In this document: in pieces, positions 53,301 to 60,715 of the stretch
Layout: each line of letters opens with the position of its first letter
Position numbering within the stretch: the first letter of the stretch is position 1
NCBI GenBank assembly: GCA_023429995.1
Contig: JAEZCE010000014.1
Location: 1 to 64,000 of the forward strand
DNA length: 64,000 nucleotides
DNA from: Bacillota bacterium
GTDB lineage: Bacteria > Bacillota > UBA4882 > UBA8346
Direction of reading: 5' to 3'
Notes under the pieces: model-generated
Told to the model about the DNA's origin: nothing
The model's input: the letters and a program-made list of their open reading frames with translations, nothing else
The model's database searches: none
Made by a program: the position numbers and the translations under genes

Positions 53301-54166
53301 CGGCCGGAGGCGACTATTTGCCGTATGGCTACCAAAAACTCAAAGTCCGGGCTCCTTTATCCGGGCAAATTTATGGTCATATCAAGTTTACGAGCGGCTA
53401 TGAATCGCTGCCGGAAGTTATAACCAGCGATATCGATATTTTAGACCAAGAGGGCGGACTATTGGTTGAGATTAAGAATTTTGCCATGAAAATCGTCGGT
53501 GAATCCGCTGCGGCCAATATTAAGTCCAGAGCCGTTACTAGACTGCAAGAAGAGGAATACGGGTTCTTAAGCAAGTTGACCGCTGAAACCGCCAATCCGA
53601 TATCCGGAATTTTACCAGAAGGAATTAGTCCCGGCGAAGGGGAGGAAGCTTTTCGGCGAATATTGAAAGGTTGCCATCGCTCGCAAATCATTGTTTCAAC
53701 CAAAGATATCCAGAGCGCCATCAAGGCCGCCGATTATGCCGATCAACCAATGATTAAGGCCAAACTTCAAGAAGGGGCTATTTCCAGGGAAAGGCACCCC
53801 AGGCCGGATTTGGAAAGCCAATATGTGCCCCCGAAAACGGAAGTGGAAAAGAAATTGGTTGGGTTATGGCAGAGTGTTTTGGGTATCGACGGGGTGGGCA
53901 TTCAGGATGAGTTTTTCGAATTAGGCGGGGATTCATTGCTATTGATTCAACTTCATACCAAAATCAAGGAAGCGTTTCAATCCGATATTGCAGTGGTTGA
54001 TCTTTATAAATACAATACCATCGCCTTGCTTGCCAAATATTTGAGTAAGAGCGAACCGCCGGACGAGCGGCCGGCGTTTGAAGCGGTGAACAGCAGGGTT
54101 AATAAGCAATTGGAACGGATGAAACAAAGAAGGCAACAGCTGAGTCGGAAAAAGGGGGCGGTGTAG
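44303..54166 (+). CDS. Hybrid NRPS/PKS: FAAL-ACP-C-A-PCP-KS-KR-DH-ACP
   Basis: About 3,287 residues. Domains in order (approximate): FAAL 5-565 (IQFSSGSTGDPKG), ACP (GGDS, ~612), C 673-1100 (HHIVFDGWS), A 1118-1630 (YLIYTSGSTGKPKG, NGKVDRKALP), PCP (GGHS, ~1672), KS 1733-2155 (TACSSS, ETHGTG, KTNIGHL), a post-KS linker ending PTYPFDGRRYW with no AT, KR 2330-2780 (AGGMGGIG, SDYSAAN), DH 2790-3070 (H-RVF-G-VPTV-P), ACP (GGDS, ~3210) and a basic tail. The binding-pocket residues of A read D-I-L-Q-L-G-V-I-W by eye, the glycine code. It adenylates a fatty acid, couples it to glycine, adds two carbons and makes an alkene. I prefer ATG 44303 (GGGGGT upstream) to 44267. Confidence 0.93.
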   Translation: MTEYQSLVELIESRRHEEQKGITFILSDTEEIYISYRDLYHTSLRLLYHLQQLGYREGNEVIFQIDDNERFVYSFWGCILGGLIPVPVSTGNNDDHKLKLFKIWNILRQPKIIATADFLEKLNVYGQKNGFREEMTSIRKNVAYVEEAIQTKDEGIIYRPRPDDMAFIQFSSGSTGDPKGVIITHSNVLVDLGSVLKWDSIESQDIGLNWMPLTHDMGLIGTHIKAILANMNQYNIHTQLFIRHPSLWIKKASEHRATILYSPNFGYKHFLKFFNPAHDNRWDLSSIRLIYNGAEPISLDLCNEFLDKMSVYGLKRRAMHPVYGLAEGTIAVTFPKTGEELTYHILDRNHLKIGERVVATDKEDKNAVIFVDEGYPILNCHIRVCDQGNNDLGEDRIGYIQIRGGNVTSGFYNDPIVTAQTIDAAGWLNTEDLGFIRNGRIVVTGRAKDVIFVAGQNYYAHDIERICECVAGIELGKIGAVGVFSEELQSDELILFVLHKQKVESFIDTVLGLKRVVAQKMGIEVSEVIPVKSIPKTTSGKLQRYKLRENYLNGEYVSLKSTLNELITAKHSQREIVLATNFIEEELVKIWAEILNIPNIGIRDDFFELGGDSLRITQLISRVRESFRVELDQVELFQNPTVAGLASLIEKSAHGHQEKQDPILATQEGNQKWPLSFAQKRLWFLDRLHLKSPQYNLYTGLTLKGNLNQEALVESFNEIVQRHRILQVSFHEENGEPFQIVNPEVKMPFADSDLRTVPENERMTKVMELARNEARLPFNLEEAPLLRGRLIRLDKNEHLLVLVVHHIVFDGWSFSILLKEFNHYYEARLKGCKQGLPDLMIQYGDFAQWQKETAAAGHLKKQTAYWQNQLGRERPVLDLPVDKQRPAIQTYNGARFVSSVPAGLAEQLQTLAGKRDATLYMVLLAAFNILLYRYTGQTDILIGSPVANRNRRETEGLIGFFTNNLVLRTKFSNQTTFEELLREVRESTLEAYSNQDLPFEKLVEELHIDRDMSRNPLFQVFFGLQNIPLPDMDFSELNVSQLDIDAGYARFDLALDIREAGAGLVMDFEYNSDLFHKDTIIRMAGHYKQLLSGIVDGPGRTADEYEILTGEERKTILQDWNDTEEDTVTFANWVDLFETQATKTPEAVAVVCGSQQLSYRELDVRSNQLAEHLIGKAVGSESIVGIYMDRSIDMVVGLVGIHKAGAAYLPMDPIFPRERLAYMIDDAKVGMILSKGKLAATLPDCNAEIICLDTEWSAIGRLSAERPLRPEDARNLAYLIYTSGSTGKPKGVQIEQRALINFLTSMVKKTQIGDHDALLAVTTLSFDIAGLELYLPLICGAKVVIAENDDVADGRGLIELLNAQKITFMQATPATWRLLIEAGWSGTENLKVLCGGEALPGELAQALLARCAVLFNVYGPTETTIWSTLSRVESASGAVLIGKPIANTRVFVVDKAMNPVPPGVPGELLIGGLGLARGYLHLPELSAERFIADPFTKKEGVRLYRTGDRVKFTFEGNLEFLGRMDNQVKIRGFRIELGEIEAWLNQNPAVKESVVVAKEISGEKALVAYMVPSSPKERQVLSPEYLRKSLKEKLPDYMVPTAFMVMDSFPMTPNGKVDRKALPIPDKFRPQLTTEYSAPATEIEKTVRAIWQEVLKLDRLGADDNFFDLGGHSLLLAQVRSKIGQTLHKEVSMMELFEYPTIRTLSKFLAGESGLSFGKDRGGNGTVQSNNGDIAIIGLCGRFPGAGNVDEFWRNLYNGVESISYFTDEQIISEGIDAQMIQKPGYVKAWGVLDDVDIFDAQFFGYNPREAETLDPQQRIFLEECWKALENAGYDGTKYRGLVGVYASVGMNTYVQNLKKADSARELAGDYQIMISNDKDFLATRVAYKLNLEGPAITVQTACSSSLVAVHLACQSLNKKECDMALAGGVSIRLPQRTGYQYQEGMILSPDGHCRAFDERANGTVGGNGVGVVVLKRLEDAMEDGDNIWAVIKGSAINNDGSLKIGYTAPRAEGQAKVIAAAQAKANVSPETISYIETHGTGTPLGDPIEMEALTKVFRNSKVKNGSCAIGSVKTNIGHLDAAAGVTALIKTALALRNKKLPPSLNFHRPNPKIIFEDSPFFVNDALREWKSDVTVLRAGVSSFGIGGTNAHLILEEAPATQSGWGDKFPVLLIFSAKGQKALDKMLADFAAFLRKNAELSLADIAYTLQMGRKEFEYRRCFIGSSIQEVIQALEHGGDEPKRLHESMETLPSPNRQAVIGNPQDYSLEELGVSWLKGATIDWEKLYQGQRRKRLALPTYPFDGRRYWAEKVTQTTPLRPAPQMEKHTDINRWFYSPVWKQSLADLHPDRENSRQTLLVLTDPNYFADRLIGKLRELNILLVVAKAADHYEVSSSDTYRLDMADPVHYENLIGDLFHRGITPAIIVNLLGIAESEPGTPTEKRLKEGERLFYSLVDLARAFGRQEKVFPVQIKVITGQAQKIFNETALSPEKTLHIGACRVIPREYPHIRCYSIDCIPSELDGPRGPELLNLLAAEILTSSNEDLVAYRGLERWYRDYEPIELDHKNNTAVPLKNRGVYVIAGGMGGIGMVMAEYLAKAARAKLVLVGRSEFPEQGQWEGWLESHSKNDVVSRKIMFLKKIRELGGETMIYRADVSETRQMEALRDKIVEEYGAVNGVIHAAGVPGGGMIQLKGREKAAVVLTPKVGGALALYEAFKECRLDFMIFCSSLNAITGGFGQSDYSAANIFLDAFAGAHDSHGDTRFISIDWDRWPGVGMAAGPRNERDRQQLHPLLGKCIEERPELIIYVNELRPDRDWVLAEHRVFGVPTVPGTTYLEMVRAALEDISGCAQAEMSEVLFLNPLAVEEGQKRFLYTLINKNGGGFHFRILSNGPGGSLDGAGWLEHVRGQMIPCEEAGGENRDIQELKKRCASRVVYSGETQLSEEFISFGGRWRSLRHFSLGDHEGLVELEIAKEFLPDLERCKLHPALMDVATGAVRLAAGGDYLPYGYQKLKVRAPLSGQIYGHIKFTSGYESLPEVITSDIDILDQEGGLLVEIKNFAMKIVGESAAANIKSRAVTRLQEEEYGFLSKLTAETANPISGILPEGISPGEGEEAFRRILKGCHRSQIIVSTKDIQSAIKAADYADQPMIKAKLQEGAISRERHPRPDLESQYVPPKTEVEKKLVGLWQSVLGIDGVGIQDEFFELGGDSLLLIQLHTKIKEAFQSDIAVVDLYKYNTIALLAKYLSKSEPPDERPAFEAVNSRVNKQLERMKQRRQQLSRKKGAV

Positions 54167-57100
54167 ATGGGTAATCATGATGACGATAATTCCATGGGAG
54201 CCATCGCCATTATCGGCATGGCTGGCCGATTTCCCGGCACCCGCAATATGGATGAATTTTGGCGGAATCTTTATCATGGCGTGGAATCGGTTCAATTCTT
54301 CAGCCACGACGAATTGATCAAAATGGGAATCGACGAGCGCCTATTGGATAATCCAAGGTTTGTGGCTGCCGATGCCATTTTGGACGGCATGGATATGTTT
54401 GATGCTTCATTTTTTGATTATTCGGCTAGAGAAGCGGAAATTATGGATCCCCAGCACCGTTTGTTTTTGGAAAGCGCTTGGGAGGCGCTTGAAAATGCCG
54501 GTTACCATTCCGGGCTTTATCAAGGAAGAATCGCCGTATACGGCAGCGCTAATTTAAGCGGTTATATGATCCGGAATCTTTATTCCAATCCCGGACTGGT
54601 CGAAAATGTCGGTTCCTTCAAAATCATGCTGGCCAACGGCCAGGATTTCTTAGCCACCAAAGTATCCTATAAGATGAATTTAACGGGGCCAAGCGTTAAC
54701 GTCAATACTTTGTGTTCATCTTCAATGGTGGCAGTTTATTATGGTTGCCAAAATTTATTAAATTATGGTTGCGACATCGCTTTGGCGGGGGGTGTCAGTT
54801 TTCAGGTTTCCAGAAATGAGGCTTTTTTCTATCAGGAAGGTGGGATCGGTTCCTCAGACGGTCATTGCCGGGCTTACGACTCTAAGGCCAATGGAACGGT
54901 GAGCGGCAGCGGATTGGCCATTGTGGCGCTGAAGAGGCTGGAAGAGGCGATTGCGGACGGGGATCATATTTGCGCCGTAATTAGAGGTGTCGGCCTCAAT
55001 AACGACGGTTCTTTCAAAAACAGTTACACCGCTCCGAATGTCGACGGGCAGGCCGAATGTATTGCCGAAGCGATTGCCATGTCCGGAGTCGATCCGGAAA
55101 CAATCACCTATATTGACGGACACGGCACCGGGACCGATTTGGGGGATCCCATTGAAATAGCGGCATTAACGAAAGCGTTTCGCGCTTATACCGGGAAAAA
55201 ACAATTTTGCGCCATTGGTTCAGTTAAAACCAATATCGGGCACTTGGTCAATGCGGGGGGATTGGCGAGTCTGATCAAAACGGTTCTGGCCATGCAACAT
55301 AAAATAATTCCGCCAAGTCTGAACTTTAAAGAGCCCAACGCTAAAATCGATTTTGTGAATAGCCCCTTTTATGTGAATACCAGACTATCGAAATGGGAGA
55401 GCCACGGAGGCCCATTAAGGGCGGGTGTCAGTTCCTTCGGTATTGGCGGTACAAATACCCATGTTATCCTGGAGGAAGCCCCGGAAATGGAAGCTTCCGG
55501 GCCATCAAAACGGCCATACCAGTTAATATGCTTAGCGGCTAAAACTGGTACCGCCTTGGAGACGATGACCGGCAACTTCATTGAGTTTTTCAAAAATCAT
55601 CCGGAGCTGAATCCGGCGGATGTAGCTTTTACACTCCACCTGGGCCGAAGGAACTTCAATCACCGGAGGTTTGTGATTTTCCGGGACCTGAGGGATTTTG
55701 AAAAAATAGCGCCGGATGATGTATCCTCAAGGTTTCAAAAGGCCAAGGAACAACCGGTGGTATTTATGTTCCCGGGACAGGGCGAATATGCCAACTTGGG
55801 AGGGGAGTTATTGAACACCGAAAGTTTTTTCCAGAGTATCGTCGAAAAATGCGCCGGGATAATGCAATCTTTGACAGGGATCGATATCCGGAAGACAATG
55901 TTTCCGGGGGCTTCCGCTCCGGGAGGCTCTTTCGAACCAATCGGCGATTACCGTATTGGTAAAGGCAGCTTATTTATTTTTGAATATGCTTTGGCAATGT
56001 TATGGATTCATTGGGGGGTCAAACCGCAATCGATGCTCGGAGAAGGCGCCGGGGAATATGTGGCGGCATGCCTTGCCGGAGTATTATCGCTGGAAGATGC
56101 CTTGAATTTAGCTGTTGCAAAGGATGAAACTTTGGCGCGGACCATAGCCGGAACCAGTATCAATCATAATCCAACAATCTCTTTCATATCCTGTGCCACT
56201 GGAAATTGGGCGAGTGCTTCCGAGCTTGAAAGTCCGGATTATTGGTTGCGCCAACGAGTGGGCTCCCAGTTTACTCAGGGATTGCAAGAAGTATTGCGCG
56301 ATCCGGATCAGATCCTGATTGAGATTGGGCCCGGGAGCAGGTTGGCGATGGCGGCGGAAAGCTGCCGGAAACCCGGGGCGCAACAGTCGATTTTTAGTTC
56401 ATTACCTCAAAGGGGAACTGAAGTTTCGGAAGCTAAAAATTTATTAAAATGTCTGGGTGAGTTTTGGCTGGTTGGTGGAACGGTAGCCTGGGATCAATAT
56501 TATGACGGTGAAAAGCGGCATCGTATTCCATTACCGACCTATCCTTTTGAACGGCAGCGTTATTGGATAGAACCCGCTAAACGCGATGCTATGCAACCGG
56601 ATGTCTGGATATCGCGAAAAGAGGATATTACCGACGAGATGATTGATAAAGGATTCAAGGAAGGAAGGCTTACTCTAACCCTGAGCTTGGCAGAGTCGGC
56701 AGATTCCGGAGATCCAGGGAGACGAAAGGAGCAACTGGAAGCAGTATTAAAATTGAAGGAGCATTTGGAAGAGATCTGTCGGGGATACCGGGAAATATTT
56801 CCGCAAATCGGAATATCCGCATTAGGCCTTGAGAGCCGAGGGACACTCGGGCAATTTGCTTTAAGTCATTCCGGGCAGCTCAAGAAAAGGCCTCGTCCCG
56901 AGTTGGAAACGGTATATGCCGCTCCGAGAAATGAAGCGGAAAAAGTTATCATTGAAAAATGGCAGGAAGTTCTCGGTTTCGATAAGATCGGAATCCATGA
57001 CGACTTTTTCCAATTGGGAGGTCATTCTTTAATTGCGGCGGCGGTAGCTACTGATCTTAGTAGGAAATTTAACGTTCAAATACCGATGCGAACGCTTTTT

Positions 57101-57214
57101 GAAACCACCACCGCGGCCGGAATCGCCGAACTTATTGAGACTTATCTTTGGGCGGCTGCAAAAAGCGAAAAAGACTCCACGGTTGATGATGAACTTGAGG
57201 GTGGCACGATTTAG
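54167..57214 (+). CDS. PKS module: KS - vestigial AT - ACP
   Basis: A 1,015-residue synthase. The short acidic head NHDDDN leads into a KS (~14-440) with its cysteine in NTLCSSS (~C182) and histidines in DGHGTG and KTNIGHL. An AT-like segment (~531-725) begins normally (FMFPGQGEY) and ends normally (EIGPGSRLAMA), but the nucleophile motif GHSxG is GEGAGEY and about 100 residues, including the small subdomain with the catalytic histidine, are absent. The post-AT linker PTYPFERQRYW follows, then a ~90-residue helical stretch and ACP (GGHS, ~951). The tail is acidic (VDDELEGG). It should perform one extension only if malonyl is loaded in trans. The ATG directly follows the previous stop, so it is coupled. 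Confidence 0.92.
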   Translation: MGNHDDDNSMGAIAIIGMAGRFPGTRNMDEFWRNLYHGVESVQFFSHDELIKMGIDERLLDNPRFVAADAILDGMDMFDASFFDYSAREAEIMDPQHRLFLESAWEALENAGYHSGLYQGRIAVYGSANLSGYMIRNLYSNPGLVENVGSFKIMLANGQDFLATKVSYKMNLTGPSVNVNTLCSSSMVAVYYGCQNLLNYGCDIALAGGVSFQVSRNEAFFYQEGGIGSSDGHCRAYDSKANGTVSGSGLAIVALKRLEEAIADGDHICAVIRGVGLNNDGSFKNSYTAPNVDGQAECIAEAIAMSGVDPETITYIDGHGTGTDLGDPIEIAALTKAFRAYTGKKQFCAIGSVKTNIGHLVNAGGLASLIKTVLAMQHKIIPPSLNFKEPNAKIDFVNSPFYVNTRLSKWESHGGPLRAGVSSFGIGGTNTHVILEEAPEMEASGPSKRPYQLICLAAKTGTALETMTGNFIEFFKNHPELNPADVAFTLHLGRRNFNHRRFVIFRDLRDFEKIAPDDVSSRFQKAKEQPVVFMFPGQGEYANLGGELLNTESFFQSIVEKCAGIMQSLTGIDIRKTMFPGASAPGGSFEPIGDYRIGKGSLFIFEYALAMLWIHWGVKPQSMLGEGAGEYVAACLAGVLSLEDALNLAVAKDETLARTIAGTSINHNPTISFISCATGNWASASELESPDYWLRQRVGSQFTQGLQEVLRDPDQILIEIGPGSRLAMAAESCRKPGAQQSIFSSLPQRGTEVSEAKNLLKCLGEFWLVGGTVAWDQYYDGEKRHRIPLPTYPFERQRYWIEPAKRDAMQPDVWISRKEDITDEMIDKGFKEGRLTLTLSLAESADSGDPGRRKEQLEAVLKLKEHLEEICRGYREIFPQIGISALGLESRGTLGQFALSHSGQLKKRPRPELETVYAAPRNEAEKVIIEKWQEVLGFDKIGIHDDFFQLGGHSLIAAAVATDLSRKFNVQIPMRTLFETTTAAGIAELIETYLWAAAKSEKDSTVDDELEGGTI

Positions 57215-57253
57215 GAAGGAAGAAGGTTTTTAAGCTGCATTCGAGGTGATTCC

Positions 57254-60200
57254 ATGTCGATAATCGAATTTTGCTCCGAATTGAGAAATAGGGGCATAAA
57301 GCTTTGGTTGGAGGGTGATTCCCTCAAGTATCAAGCGCCGAAAGGTGCAATGACCCAAGACTTACTGGGTGAGATTTCCCAAAGGAAAGATGCGATCCGC
57401 TCATTTCTCAAGCAGGTTTCGGACGGTCATCAAAGTATCTCTGAGGTTATTTTGAAGGCTGGCCGAAACGGTCAGGATATTCCATTGTCTTTTTCCCAGC
57501 AGGCGTTGTGGTTTTTTGATCAGTTGACTCCGGGCAACCCGGTTTATAACATACCCAATGCTGTCCGAATAAAAGGTGAGCTCGATATGAAAGCCATGGA
57601 GTCGGCCTTAAACGTCGTAATCGAGCGCCATGAAATCTTAAGGACTACTTTTGCCGGTAAAGACGGCAAACCTTTCCAAGTCATTGCCCCGGAGTTTCGC
57701 GTTGCTTTAAAAATGAAAGACTTTCAAGGGTATCAAGATCTGGAGCTTAAGCAAAAAATCCGTGAAGCACTGGAAGAAGAGGCCTGGATGCCTTTTAACC
57801 TGAAGGATGGCCCGTTGTGGCGGTTAAACCTGTTTAGGATGGGTGAAAAAGATTACGTGATTGCTTTTACTATCCATCATATTATTTCCGATGCCTGGTC
57901 CAACGGAATATTCATCAACGAATTTTTTAAGGGATATGAAGCTTTCAGGGCGAGTATTCCTGGTATCCCTTTGGATTTACCGCCTCTACCCGTCCAGTTT
58001 GCGGATTATGCGCACTGGCAAAGACTGCGTTTTGCAAATCAAGAGATCGTAAGCCCTTTGGTTGCTTATTGGATGAAGCAACTTAGCAAGCATCCGCCGT
58101 TGGAATTGCCTACGGATCATCCAAGGCCGTTAGCCCAGAGTTTTCGCGGAAGAACTCTAACCATACTCCTTCAGCCGGAACGGGTCCATAAAATAAAAGA
58201 ACGATGCATCACGGAAGAAGTAACTCTATTTGTATTTTTCCTGGCATCATGGGTAACTTTGCTATACCGGTATTCGGGGCAGGAGGATATCCTGGTTGGA
58301 ACGGTGGTGGCCAACCGCAATCAGATTGAACTCACGGGGTTAATCGGCTTTATTATGAATACCTTGGTATTGCGTAATGAAGTATCCGCTAAGCTGTCTT
58401 TTAAGGAATTATTGCAACGGGTAAAAAATGTTACCTTAGATGCTTTTACCCATCAAGAACTACCCTTTGATCTCCTTTTAGAGGAGCTTAAACCGGAGCG
58501 GGACATCAGCCGCACCCCTTTATTTCAAGTGATGTACATTCATCAAAATCCTGCGGAGGTGGAGCTTCAAATTGAAGGATTAGATATTGAACCCCTGGAG
58601 GTTGAAAATAAAGCGGCTCCATTTGATTTGCGGCTGATTACCCAGGAAACTCGGGAGGGGATTATTTGCCGACTTGATTATTGTACGGCTTTATATGAAG
58701 ATGCGACCATAGGCCGGATGCTGGAACATTATCAAAATATTATTCAAGAAGCGGTTGGGGATATTTCCCGGGAAATCGGCAAGTTATCGATTTTATCCTC
58801 CAAAGAACGCCGTCAGATACTGGAAGATTTCAATGATACGGCTGTCCCATATCCAACCGATTGTTTAATTCATCGGTTATTTGAAAAACAAGTTGAAAAG
58901 GCCCCCAATACCATTGCGGTTATCTTTGAAGGCGCATCATTGACATATTCCGTGCTCAATCAAAGGGCCAACCAATTGGCCCATTATCTACGGAGTTGCG
59001 GGGTAGGACCGGATATTACCGTAGGAGTCTGTCTGGAACGTTCATTGGAGATGGTAATCAGTTTATTGGGGATTTTGAAAGCAGGCGGCGCCTATGTGCC
59101 TTTTGATCCCCATTATCCCCGGGACAGAGTGAATTTTATGATTGAAAATGCCAAAGTAAAAGTATTGATTACCATAGAATCACTGATCCCGGAAATTTCA
59201 ACCGGTGGAGCCCAATTACTTTGCCTGGACAAGAATGATGAGAAAATAAGGCAGCAATGTGCGGTCAATTTGGACAGCGGAGTCAGCAAGGACAATTTAG
59301 CCTATATCATCTATACTTCGGGATCCACAGGGATGCCTAAGGGCGCCATCAATACTCATCTGGGATTATGTAACCACAAACTTTGGATGCAGGATGCCTA
59401 TAAGCTTACTCCAAACGACCGGGTGTTACAAAAAACGCCGTTTAGTTTTGATGTATCGGTATGGGAATTTTTTTGGCCGCTGATGACTGGCGCCAGACTG
59501 GTGGTAGCAAAGCCCGAGGGACATAAAGATCCGCAATATCTAATTAAAACCATTATGGAACAGGGCATTACCACGATTCATTTTGTTCCCTCCATGCTTT
59601 ATGCGTTTTTGGAACAGCCGGAGGCAAGAGAATGCACCGGTTTAAAACGAGTTTTTTGCAGCGGTGAAGCGCTCAATATCGATTTGTTGAATAAATTTCG
59701 GGGGATTTTTGATATTCCGATCCATAATGTCTACGGTCCGGCCGAGTGCTCCGATGTTTCCACCGCCTGGACTTATGAGGGACAGCATGAAGTAGCAGTG
59801 GTGCCGATTGGCAAACCCATCTCCAATGTCAGGGTTTATATATTGGATAAATTTTTAAATCCGGTCCCCTTGGGAGTGACCGGAGAATTATACGTGGGGG
59901 GTATCAGTGTCGGAAAGGGGTATATCAACAACCCGGAGTTAACTGCAGAACGGTTTATGCTTGATCCCTTCAGTTCCGCAAAAGAGGCTAAAATGTATAA
60001 GACCGGCGATTTGGCCCGTTTTTTATCTGACGGCAATATTGAATATAGGGGAAGAATTGATTTTCAAGTAAAAATACGCGGTGTCCGCATCGAACTGGGT
60101 GAAATCGAAAAATCGTTGGCGGAAAATCCCGCTGTTAAAGGAAACGCCGTCATAGCTTGGGAAAAAGATAATGGAAACCAATATTTGGTCGCCTATATCG

Positions 60201-60715
60201 TCCCTCAAGACGGTATTGCGCCGGATATCAATGAAATTCGCAAATCCTTGCGCAATAAGCTTCCGGAATATATGGTGCCTTCCCTCTACGTTTTTATTGA
60301 GCGGCTACCTTTAAATCCCAACGGTAAGCTGGATAGAAAGGCGCTACCCGCCCCGGATATCGCAAGCGCTTCCAAAAACAGCAATTACGTTGCGCCGCAG
60401 AATGAGATTGAAAAGATACTGGCGGATATATGGAAAGAAGTTATCGGAATGGACGAGATCGGGGTTCATGATAACTTTTTTGAAATCGGGGGCCACTCCC
60501 TACTTTTGGTACAAGTCCATAGCAGGATGAAAGAGGTTTTTAAGAGAGACTTTCCCTTACTGGAGATGTTTACCTATCCTACAATCAGCGCCTTGGCTGG
60601 ATTTATCACCGGGGAACCGGACAAACCCGTTTTGATGCAAAATAATGAAGAAAGACTTCACAAGCAAAAGCAGGCCAAACTCAAAAGAAAAGAGTTGAAT
60701 CGGAGAGGAGCCTAA
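57254..60715 (+). CDS. NRPS module: docking-C-A-PCP (serine-like)
   Basis: A 1,153-residue module. Residues 1-55 form a TubC-type docking domain (FCSELRNRGIKLWLEGDSLK). The C domain (~70-500) has HHIISDAWS, with alanine where glycine is usual. The A domain (~520-1040) has YIIYTSGSTGMPKG, YKTGDLARFLSDG and NGKLDRKALPAP; binding-pocket residues read D-V-W-H-F-S-V-?-D, closest to the serine code, with a one-residue gap in the YGPAECSDVS motif that leaves one position open. PCP has GGHS (~1079). The C-terminus is strongly basic (KQAKLKRKELNRR). It adds one amino acid after the KS-AT(0)-ACP module. GAGGTGA precedes the ATG. Confidence 0.93.
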   Translation: MSIIEFCSELRNRGIKLWLEGDSLKYQAPKGAMTQDLLGEISQRKDAIRSFLKQVSDGHQSISEVILKAGRNGQDIPLSFSQQALWFFDQLTPGNPVYNIPNAVRIKGELDMKAMESALNVVIERHEILRTTFAGKDGKPFQVIAPEFRVALKMKDFQGYQDLELKQKIREALEEEAWMPFNLKDGPLWRLNLFRMGEKDYVIAFTIHHIISDAWSNGIFINEFFKGYEAFRASIPGIPLDLPPLPVQFADYAHWQRLRFANQEIVSPLVAYWMKQLSKHPPLELPTDHPRPLAQSFRGRTLTILLQPERVHKIKERCITEEVTLFVFFLASWVTLLYRYSGQEDILVGTVVANRNQIELTGLIGFIMNTLVLRNEVSAKLSFKELLQRVKNVTLDAFTHQELPFDLLLEELKPERDISRTPLFQVMYIHQNPAEVELQIEGLDIEPLEVENKAAPFDLRLITQETREGIICRLDYCTALYEDATIGRMLEHYQNIIQEAVGDISREIGKLSILSSKERRQILEDFNDTAVPYPTDCLIHRLFEKQVEKAPNTIAVIFEGASLTYSVLNQRANQLAHYLRSCGVGPDITVGVCLERSLEMVISLLGILKAGGAYVPFDPHYPRDRVNFMIENAKVKVLITIESLIPEISTGGAQLLCLDKNDEKIRQQCAVNLDSGVSKDNLAYIIYTSGSTGMPKGAINTHLGLCNHKLWMQDAYKLTPNDRVLQKTPFSFDVSVWEFFWPLMTGARLVVAKPEGHKDPQYLIKTIMEQGITTIHFVPSMLYAFLEQPEARECTGLKRVFCSGEALNIDLLNKFRGIFDIPIHNVYGPAECSDVSTAWTYEGQHEVAVVPIGKPISNVRVYILDKFLNPVPLGVTGELYVGGISVGKGYINNPELTAERFMLDPFSSAKEAKMYKTGDLARFLSDGNIEYRGRIDFQVKIRGVRIELGEIEKSLAENPAVKGNAVIAWEKDNGNQYLVAYIVPQDGIAPDINEIRKSLRNKLPEYMVPSLYVFIERLPLNPNGKLDRKALPAPDIASASKNSNYVAPQNEIEKILADIWKEVIGMDEIGVHDNFFEIGGHSLLLVQVHSRMKEVFKRDFPLLEMFTYPTISALAGFITGEPDKPVLMQNNEERLHKQKQAKLKRKELNRRGA

